From positions 1 to 47,769 of the forward strand of contig CAZZEX010000031.1 in the NCBI GenBank assembly GCA_964653285.1: DNA of 47,769 nt. The letters are read 5' to 3'. Below are positions 42,220 to 47,769 of this stretch, one piece after another (the first letter of the stretch is position 1; each line of letters opens with the position of its first letter). Source of the DNA: CAZZEX01 sp964653285. Its GTDB lineage: Bacteria > Chloroflexota > Anaerolineae > B4-G1. Made by a program: the position numbers and the translations under genes. A model generated the notes under the pieces. The model was not told where the DNA came from and searched no databases. It was given only the letters and a program-made list of their open reading frames with translations.

Positions 42220-42543
42220 ATGAAACGCGTAGGATTTCTGCTTAAAGTAAGAGAAGATAAGATCGAAGAGTACAAAGAACATCACAAATCTGTCTGGCCT
42301 GAAATGCTCGCTGCCCTCCGGCGAACAGGCTGGCACAACTACTCGCTGTTCATGCGCGAGGATGGTTTGCTCTTTGGCTACTTTGAGACCCCAGAGAGCT
42401 TCCAGGCCGCTTTGGCCGGCATGGCGAAAGAAGAAATCAACGCCAAGTGGCAAGAATTCATGGCCCCCTACTTTGAGGGGCTGGGCGGCGCCCACGCCGA
42501 CGAGAGCATGGTAGAACTGGAAGAAGTCTTCCACCTGGATTGA
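42220..42543 (+). CDS. rhaM: L-rhamnose mutarotase
   Basis: RhaM interconverts the alpha and beta anomers of L-rhamnose. The 107 residues match the family: VGFLLKVREDKIEEYKEHH with the catalytic His, VWPEMLAALRRTGWHNYSLF, GYFETPESF and the C-terminal LEEVFHLD. AAAGGAGG lies before the ATG. Its last codons overlap the start of a UroD C-terminal relic. It stands next to rhaA. Confidence 0.95.
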   Translation: MKRVGFLLKVREDKIEEYKEHHKSVWPEMLAALRRTGWHNYSLFMREDGLLFGYFETPESFQAALAGMAKEEINAKWQEFMAPYFEGLGGAHADESMVELEEVFHLD

Positions 42544-42838
42544 AGTCGGCCTGGAGGTTTTTAACCCGGTTCAGCCCAATGTGCCGGGCCACGAGCCAGA
42601 GGACCTCAAGAATAAATTTGGCGATAGACTTTCTTTCTGGGGCGCCATTGACCAGCAAAACCTTCTCCCCTTCGGGACACCGGAGGAGATCGAGGCTGAC
42701 GTGAAGGCGAAAATCGAAGTCCTGGGTCGCGGAGGCGGCTATATGGTAGCCCCAGCGCACATTATTCAGGCGGACACATCTATGGAAAACGTCGAGGCCT
42801 TCATCAACGCCGTCAAGAAGCACGGCGTGTATTCTTAA
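42539..42838 (+). pseudogene. UroD-family C-terminal remnant
   Basis: Read from 42539 in the frame that overlaps the rhaM tail, it gives IEVGLEVFNPVQ, then a DLKNKFGDRLSFWGAIDQQ block and GGGYMVAPAHIIQ, ending HGVYS. This is the last quarter of a protein homologous to the complete UroD-family gene at 21760-22971, but clearly divergent from it. There is no start codon or ribosome site for a functional product. A deletion appears to have joined rhaM to the tail of a second UroD gene. Confidence 0.85.
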
Positions 42839-42970
42839 GTGCACGCGATCATCGTGGCCTTCGAGGAAGCCGGAGTATGGGATCGGGTGGCGGCCGGCGG
42901 TGCTCCGGTGGTTGAGGGCTCGAGGCGTCGCCGTGGAGGCGGTGAAGATAGTGCGGAAGGAGATAGGACC

Positions 42971-44248
42971 ATGGGCAAACAACCCACAAACAAGCAGGTT
43001 CAAGATACCTACGCCTTGGCGAAAGAGCGATACGCCGTGCTCGGCGTGGACACCGACGAGGCGATAGACACCCTTGCCCAGATTCCCATCAGCCTGCACT
43101 GCTGGCAGGGCGACGACGTGGGAGGGTTTGAGTCGCCCGACACGGAGCTGGGGGGCGGCATCGCGGCCACGGGCAACTATCCTGGCAAGGCGCGCAACGC
43201 CGGTGAGTTGCGGCGCGACTTGGACAAGGCATACAGCCTGATCCCCGGCACCCACCGGCTGAACCTGCACGCCATCTACGCCGAGACCGGCGGCAAGAAG
43301 GTGGAGCGCGACGAACTGCTGCCGGAGCATTTCGCCTGCTGGACTGACTGGGCCAGGGAAAACAGGCATGGGATCGACTTCAATCCGACCTGCTTCTCCC
43401 ACCCGCTAGCCGAAAGCGGTTTCACCCTGGCCAGCTACGACGAGGGAATCCGTCGGTTCTGGATCAATCACTGCATCGCCTGCCGCAAGATCGGCGAGCA
43501 CTTCGGGCGGGAACTGGGCACGCCTTGCATAACCAACGTCTGGATTCCAGACGGCTTCAAGGACACGCCCGTAGACCGCAAGACGCCGCGCCTGCTGCTG
43601 AAGGACTCGCTGGATAAAATCTTTGCCGAAAAGATTGATCCCCGCTACCATCTTGATGCCGTGGAAAGCAAGCTGTTCGGCCTCGGTTCGGAGAGTTACG
43701 TCGTCGGCTCGCACGAATTCTACCTGGGCTACGCCGTCGCTAGCGACGTGCTGTTGTGCCTCGACAGCGGGCACTTCCACCCTACCGAGGTGATTTCGGA
43801 CAAACTCTCTTCCGTCCTCACCTTCGTAGACGAGGTGCTGCTACACGTCAGCCGAGGGGTGCGCTGGGATAGCGATCACGTCGTGACGCTGACGGACGAA
43901 CTGCAGGCCATTATGCAAGAGGTCGTGCGCGGCGATTTCCTGCATCGCGTGCACATTGGGCTGGACTACTTCGACGCCAGTATCAACCGCGTGGCGGCGT
44001 GGGTCATCGGTACCCGCAACGCGATGCGCGCTCTGCTGATGGCGCTGCTGGAGCCTCTCGACGATATGCGTGAACTGGAGGTGTCGGGGGATTATACCAC
44101 GCGATTGGCGCTGCTCGAAGAATTGAAAGGCATGCCCTTTGGCGCGGTGTGGGATTACTTTTGCTTGCAGCAAGACGTTCCCGTGGGGATTAGTTTTCTG
44201 GATGAGATCCGCACTTATGAGGAGCGGGAACTTGCGAAGCGCGTCTAG
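42971..44248 (+). CDS. rhaA: L-rhamnose isomerase
   Basis: RhaA converts L-rhamnose to L-rhamnulose. The 425 residues show the family N-terminus YAVLGVDTDEAIDTLAQIPISLHCWQGDDVGGFE, and the metal-site blocks VESKLFGLGSESYVVGSHEF, LCLDSGHFHPTE and RGVRWDSDHVV. AAGGAGAT lies just before the ATG at 42971; the open frame extends 44 codons upstream without similarity. The 130 bp before the start holds nothing recognisable. The gene's stop touches a MITE-like inverted repeat. Confidence 0.95.
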   Translation: MGKQPTNKQVQDTYALAKERYAVLGVDTDEAIDTLAQIPISLHCWQGDDVGGFESPDTELGGGIAATGNYPGKARNAGELRRDLDKAYSLIPGTHRLNLHAIYAETGGKKVERDELLPEHFACWTDWARENRHGIDFNPTCFSHPLAESGFTLASYDEGIRRFWINHCIACRKIGEHFGRELGTPCITNVWIPDGFKDTPVDRKTPRLLLKDSLDKIFAEKIDPRYHLDAVESKLFGLGSESYVVGSHEFYLGYAVASDVLLCLDSGHFHPTEVISDKLSSVLTFVDEVLLHVSRGVRWDSDHVVTLTDELQAIMQEVVRGDFLHRVHIGLDYFDASINRVAAWVIGTRNAMRALLMALLEPLDDMRELEVSGDYTTRLALLEELKGMPFGAVWDYFCLQQDVPVGISFLDEIRTYEERELAKRV

Positions 44249-44335
44249 GGGCCTATCCGAAGATTTCTGGAAGCGTGGGTTTGTCCGCGTTTTGCCACAG
44301 CAGACTGCGACGTCCGGCGAGTTTTCGGATAGGCC
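44249..44335. repeat. MITE-like element, 87 bp
   Basis: Perfect 12-bp terminal inverted repeats GGCCTATCCGAA (44249-44260) and TTCGGATAGGCC (44324-44335) flank 63 bp with no coding capacity. It starts one base after the rhaA stop codon. Confidence 0.7.
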
Positions 44336-44383
44336 TCTAAGGCCAAGCGCCACAAACCGCTGTTACCTAACCGGAGATGGACT

Positions 44384-45145
44384 ATGCGACAGAACGACAT
44401 CCTCGTCCAGCTTGTTACCATGTCGAACAACCTGGGCGACCCGGCGCTCGACTACGTGATCCTGGGGGAGGGCAACACCTCGGCCCGCGCCGATGCCGAT
44501 ACCTTCTGGGTGAAGGCCAGCGGTACAGAGTTGCGCACTATTGGGGCCAGCGGCTTTGTGCGGGTGCGCTTCGACCGGGTGCTGGCCCTGCTGGGAACGG
44601 ATGACCTCAGCGATGAAGACGTCAATGCGGGCCTGGAGGCGGCCAAGGTGGCCCCGGCCGTAACGGCTCACCCGTCGGTGGAGACGGTGCTGCACGCCCT
44701 GGCCTTGCAACTGGGGGACGTCAACTTCGTCGGGCACACTCACCCGACGGTCATCAATGCGCTCACCTGCTCGGCGGCTTTTGAGACAGCGGTTAGTGGT
44801 CGTCTCTTCCCCGACGAAATCGTCATTTGCGGCCCGGCGCCGGTCGTCGTCCCTTACACCGATCCCGGCGTGCCCCTGGCCTGCAAGGTACGCGATTTGA
44901 TTAATCAATACATTGACGAGTATCACGAGGTCCCCAAAGTCGTCCTGATGCAGAATCATGGTTTCATCGCCCTGGGGCGTACCGCGCAGCAGGTGGAAAA
45001 CATCACCGCGATGGCTGTCAAAGCGGCGCGTGTGTTGCTCGGCACCTACGCTCTGGGCGGCCCGCACTTTCTCACGCCCGAGGCTGTGGAACGCATCCAC
45101 ACCCGCCCCGACGAGTTGTATCGCCGCAGACTGATTGGCGAATAA
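44384..45145 (+). CDS. class II aldolase, rhamnulose/fuculose-1-phosphate aldolase-like
   Basis: A 253-residue class II aldolase/adducin-family protein. It has the N-terminal phosphate-binding GEGNTSAR and KASGTELRTIG, a catalytic-region Glu in HPSVETVLHAL, the Zn ligands in GHTHPTVINAL, and a further His in LMQNHGFIALG. It would cleave rhamnulose- or fuculose-1-phosphate to dihydroxyacetone phosphate and L-lactaldehyde. With rhaM, rhaA and rhaB it completes the pathway. No lactaldehyde reductase or dehydrogenase is obvious, unless one of the SDRs or the terminal alcohol dehydrogenase serves. GGAG precedes the ATG. Confidence 0.88.
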   Translation: MRQNDILVQLVTMSNNLGDPALDYVILGEGNTSARADADTFWVKASGTELRTIGASGFVRVRFDRVLALLGTDDLSDEDVNAGLEAAKVAPAVTAHPSVETVLHALALQLGDVNFVGHTHPTVINALTCSAAFETAVSGRLFPDEIVICGPAPVVVPYTDPGVPLACKVRDLINQYIDEYHEVPKVVLMQNHGFIALGRTAQQVENITAMAVKAARVLLGTYALGGPHFLTPEAVERIHTRPDELYRRRLIGE

Positions 45146-45179
45146 GAAACCCGGTTTTTTCCGAAGAACCCGGTTTCTT
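45144..45179 (+). terminator. hairpin after the aldolase gene
   Basis: An inverted repeat AAGAAACC-C-GGTT with AACC-C-GGTTTCTT (one C-C mismatch) overlaps the aldolase stop codon. There is no T-run, so it may be a repetitive extragenic palindrome rather than a true terminator. Confidence 0.45.
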
Positions 45180-45220
45180 GAAAACAAGGGAGGTGACAAA
45201 TCAACCGGCGAGTTGCTAAA

Positions 45221-46573
45221 TTGGAAGCGAAGTTAAATGATTTTGCCCCCGACGTCCGCGCCCAGGCCCTGGCAGAACTGGTCTCCCTGGCCCAACAGGA
45301 CACTGTTCCGCTGGAGCCGGAAGCCGATGTGGCCAATATGCATTGCCACACTTTCTTCTCTTTCAACGCCTACGGTCATTCGCCCACTTCATTGGCATGG
45401 CTGGCAAAACGGCGCGGCTTTAGGCTGATGGGCGTCGTGGATTTCGACGTACTGGATAGCGTGGATGAGTTTCTCGACGTCTGCGAGGTTATCGGGGTGC
45501 GTGGCAGCGCGGGGATAGAAACCCGCGTTTACATTCCAGAATTTGCGACGCGCGAGATCAACTCCCCTGGCGAGCCGGGTGTCTCATACCACATGGGCAT
45601 TGGCTTCACCTCCCGCTATGTCCCCCAATCCGTTAATCCTGCCGATCCGTGTTCTACCCCCGCCGGCATCCTGGCCGGTATGCGCCAGCGGGCTGCCCAG
45701 CGCAGCCGGGGTATGGTAGACCGTATCAACGCCTACCTGACCCCGGCCACGATTGACTACGAACGGGACGTGTTGCCGCTCACTCCGGCGGGGAACGCCA
45801 CCGAACGCCACATGGTCGTGGCCTATATGCAGGCGGCAGAGCGCACTGTCCCCAACCTGCTTGAGTTTTGGTCTGCCAGACTGAACGTTGAGCCTGGTCA
45901 GATCACGGCGCTAATGGGCGCCCCCCCCAGGTTTCAGAATCTGATTCGCGCTAAATTGATGAAGCGCGGCGGTGTAGGGTATGTTCGGCCTGGTCCCGAC
46001 ACCTTCCCCTCCGTTGACGAGTTTCACAAACTGATCGTGGCGTGTGGTGCGCTGCCCTGTGCCGCCTGGTTGGACGGCACCTCTGCTGGCGAACAGGCGA
46101 TCGAGGAACTGCTGGATCTCTTGGTCAGCAAGGGCGTGGTCGCTCTCAACATCATCCCCGACCGCAACTGGAACATCCCCGACCCGGAGACCCGCCGCCT
46201 GAAGGTGCGGAATCTGTACGCCGTCGTCCAGTTGGCTCAGGAATTGGCGCTGCCGCTGAACGTTGGGACAGAGATGAACAGTTTCGGACAGAAGTTAGTG
46301 GATGATTTCGACGCGCCGGAACTGGCCCCGGTACGCCAGGCGTTTATAGAGGGCGCATACTTCATTTATGGACATACCGTTCTTCAGCGCGCGCTGGGGC
46401 TGGGTTATCAGAGCGAATGGGCCCGGACCCACCTGCCATCCCGGCGCGAGCGCAACGGTTTCTACACCCGGATGGGGTACCAGGTGGTGCCGGGGAAGGC
46501 CAGTATAGCCCGGCTCAAGCAACTGGATCCGGCGATGTCGCCGGCCGAAGTGTTATCGAAGTTGGGCGGATAA
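45221..46573 (+). CDS. PHP-domain metal-dependent hydrolase-like protein
   Basis: This 450-residue protein begins with a PHP-type metal site (ANMHCHTFFSFNAYGHSP), then LGVVDFD-like strand residues (LMGVVDFDVLD) and later GIETRVYIPE, GTEMNSFGQ and YFIYGHTVLQRALG. PHP proteins are phosphoesterases or other metal hydrolases; the substrate here is unknown. The first conventional in-frame start is TTG at 45221, without a well-placed ribosome site. An ATC at 45200 lies 6 nt after GGGAGG and would begin ATC-Asn-Arg-Arg-Val-Ala-Lys, so a mutated or non-standard start is possible. Confidence 0.75.
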   Translation: MEAKLNDFAPDVRAQALAELVSLAQQDTVPLEPEADVANMHCHTFFSFNAYGHSPTSLAWLAKRRGFRLMGVVDFDVLDSVDEFLDVCEVIGVRGSAGIETRVYIPEFATREINSPGEPGVSYHMGIGFTSRYVPQSVNPADPCSTPAGILAGMRQRAAQRSRGMVDRINAYLTPATIDYERDVLPLTPAGNATERHMVVAYMQAAERTVPNLLEFWSARLNVEPGQITALMGAPPRFQNLIRAKLMKRGGVGYVRPGPDTFPSVDEFHKLIVACGALPCAAWLDGTSAGEQAIEELLDLLVSKGVVALNIIPDRNWNIPDPETRRLKVRNLYAVVQLAQELALPLNVGTEMNSFGQKLVDDFDAPELAPVRQAFIEGAYFIYGHTVLQRALGLGYQSEWARTHLPSRRERNGFYTRMGYQVVPGKASIARLKQLDPAMSPAEVLSKLGG

Positions 46574-46704
46574 TCACGCACCAGGGCACAAGTCGCACTT
46601 CGCTCCGGCTGGATACTCTGGCCCACGTCCCAGAGGCACTGAATTCATTGATGACACTGAAAAAGGCCCACTGACAATGCGTAATAACTGAGAGAGGTCT
46701 ACCG

Positions 46705-47199
46705 ATGAATGCACTTAACCCGCTGAACCTGGGACTGGGATTGGGAAGTCTGCCGTTGCTTTCCGACGCTGAGACGCGCTCCATCTCTGCCGAGAACCCA
46801 AGGGGGGAAAAGGGCGGTGGAGCGAAGGCGCTGCCCGGTGAAGAGAGCCCGGCCTCTATGCTGGGGCCAGGCTGGAAAGTACGACCGTGTATCACGTTGG
46901 AGCCCAACACTACCACGACGCTGGCGGATGTTGAAGGGCCGGGTATCATCCAGCATACCTGGATCACGGTCAAGCCCGATGCCTACCGGGATACGGTGCT
47001 TCGCTTCTACTGGGATGCAGAGGAGAGGTCCTCTGTCGAGGTTCCGCTGGGCGACTTCTTCTGCAACGGGCACGGGTTGCGCTACGATGGGCTTCCCTGT
47101 CCCCGAGAGCGCGTCCCAAAAAACGTAGAGCAGGCTGGCAGCGACTACGTTGCGGCGGTGGTCGCGCCAGTGAGATATAGCACGGCCTGGGAATTATGA
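46705..47199 (+). pseudogene. truncated DUF2961 (GH172-like) gene
   Basis: The first 130 residues match the start of DUF2961/GH172 proteins: an N-terminal LSDAETRSISAENPRGEKGGG, LGPGWKVRPC, VEGPGIIQHTWIT, LRFYWDAEE and VEVPLGDFFCNGHGLRY. The catalytic core that should follow is missing; after GLRY the remaining residues are unrelated and a stop follows. Full-length members have well over 300 residues. GH172 enzymes act on fructofuranose/arabinofuranose-type linkages. The ATG follows GAGAGG. The 131-bp gap before it shows nothing clear. Confidence 0.8.
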
Positions 47200-47236
47200 C
47201 CAGGCCTCAATCTGGCTAAATGGAGAGAAGATCCTC

Positions 47237-47769
47237 ATGTCCGATGCATTGACTGACTACCAGCGCGCTGACGCGCCGCTGCCCAAGCGCAACCGGCTCT
47301 GGCCCCTGTATGGGGCGGGCTTTGAGAACCTGGGACGCGATGGCCAACCGATTGACGTGCCGGTGCCGGAGTATGGCCCCGATGAATTGCTGGTGCGCCA
47401 CGACGCCTGTGGCCATTGCTTTTCCGACGTCAAAGTCATCCGGGCGGGCGAGAAACACCCCCGTATCTACCGCGATATGCAAGCCGACCCGGTGGTGCTG
47501 GGACACGAAGTGAGCATGACCGTCGTCGGCGTGGGCGAGGACCTGCGCGGCCAGTACCACGTCGGCGACCGCTTCATCGTCCAGGCCGACATCTACGTTG
47601 ACGGCCTGAACCTGGCCTACGGCTACGAGATCCAGGGAGGGCTCTCCCAGTACAATGTGGTTGACCAGCGGGTGCTCAACGGCGATGACGGCAACTATCT
47701 CATCCCCGTCCAACCCGGCACCGGCTACGCCGAGAGCGCCCTCACCGAGCCGTGGGCCTGCGTCATCGC
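47237..47769 (+). CDS. zinc-dependent medium-chain alcohol dehydrogenase (partial)
   Basis: The first 177 residues of an MDR dehydrogenase, cut by the window end. It has DELLVRHDACGHCFSDVKVI with a catalytic-zinc Cys, VVLGHEV with the GHE motif, and VGDRFIVQADIY. The YGYEIQGGLSQYNVVDQRVL and ALTEPWACVI blocks resemble L-sorbose-1-phosphate reductase-type proteins more than classical alcohol dehydrogenases; that closer assignment is tentative. GGAGAG lies 10 nt before the ATG. It may oxidise or reduce a sugar phosphate or polyol in this cluster. Confidence 0.85.
   Translation, partial: MSDALTDYQRADAPLPKRNRLWPLYGAGFENLGRDGQPIDVPVPEYGPDELLVRHDACGHCFSDVKVIRAGEKHPRIYRDMQADPVVLGHEVSMTVVGVGEDLRGQYHVGDRFIVQADIYVDGLNLAYGYEIQGGLSQYNVVDQRVLNGDDGNYLIPVQPGTGYAESALTEPWACVI

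Noticed and set aside
42839..42970. 44 codons open upstream of rhaA in the same frame.
   Set aside because: The residues are Arg/Gly-rich without similarity to rhamnose isomerases, and the ATG at 42971 has a strong ribosome site.

Overview
The window is about 47.8 kb of moderately high-GC bacterial chromosome. Gene content and style point to a Chloroflexota bacterium (Anaerolineae-like). The signs are ribose-type sugar ABC transporters, NACHT and FGE-sulfatase domain proteins, HicBA and MntA-HepT toxin-antitoxin pairs, many short tandem repeats in gene junctions and many small palindromic elements. This assignment is inference; there is no rRNA or tRNA gene here to test it.

Region 1 (1-8.2 kb). 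Two translationally coupled plus-strand genes each join an N-terminal DNA-binding-like helix-turn-helix to a C-terminal segment that resembles the Sm fold of Hfq. Converging on them is a minus-strand tungstate/molybdate and molybdopterin operon: wtpA, a HemN-like radical SAM gene, wtpB, wtpC, moaA, moaC, moaD. Upstream of wtpA are a good promoter and two tandem 96-nt RNA elements that match the Moco-riboswitch pattern and covary with each other. Nearly every gene junction of the operon holds a different short tandem repeat.

Region 2 (8.2-17.2 kb). prfA and prmC (release factor 1 and its methyltransferase) flank an inserted MntA-HepT toxin-antitoxin pair, followed by a HAD phosphatase. On the minus strand lie ubiX, a methyltransferase, and a rearranged locus. 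In that locus hicB-hicA is fused in frame to a truncated NACHT ATPase, and next to it is a second, internally deleted membrane/FGE-sulfatase gene. An Fsr-type MFS exporter ends the block.

Region 3 (17.4-47.8 kb). This is a large plus-strand cluster for deoxysugar uptake and catabolism. It contains a sulfatase-fold enzyme with a Thr nucleophile, a broken GH116 glycosidase, a UroD-family protein, xylulokinase-like and rhamnulokinase-like FGGY kinases, L-fucose isomerase, a DeoR regulator and a rhamnose/ribose-type ABC transporter. The transporter's binding protein is an internally duplicated double-domain lipoprotein. After it come two short-chain dehydrogenases, an MBL-fold lactonase-like enzyme, a cupin, a split transketolase, a two-subunit 2-oxoacid/acetoin dehydrogenase E1, L-rhamnose mutarotase, L-rhamnose isomerase, a class II aldolase, a PHP-domain protein, a truncated GH172-like (DUF2961) gene and a partial zinc alcohol dehydrogenase. 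Mutarotase, isomerase, kinase and aldolase together make a complete phosphorylating L-rhamnose route to dihydroxyacetone phosphate and lactaldehyde; FucI would feed L-fucose into the same kinase and aldolase steps. Several broken genes (GH116, an ABC permease tail, a UroD tail, GH172) show that the cluster has been rearranged repeatedly.

The observations most worth a second look are the paired HTH-Sm genes, the tandem Moco-type RNAs, the junction repeat arrays, the HicA-NACHT chimera beside its deleted paralogue, and the duplicated sugar-binding protein with a 545-bp perfectly identical core.
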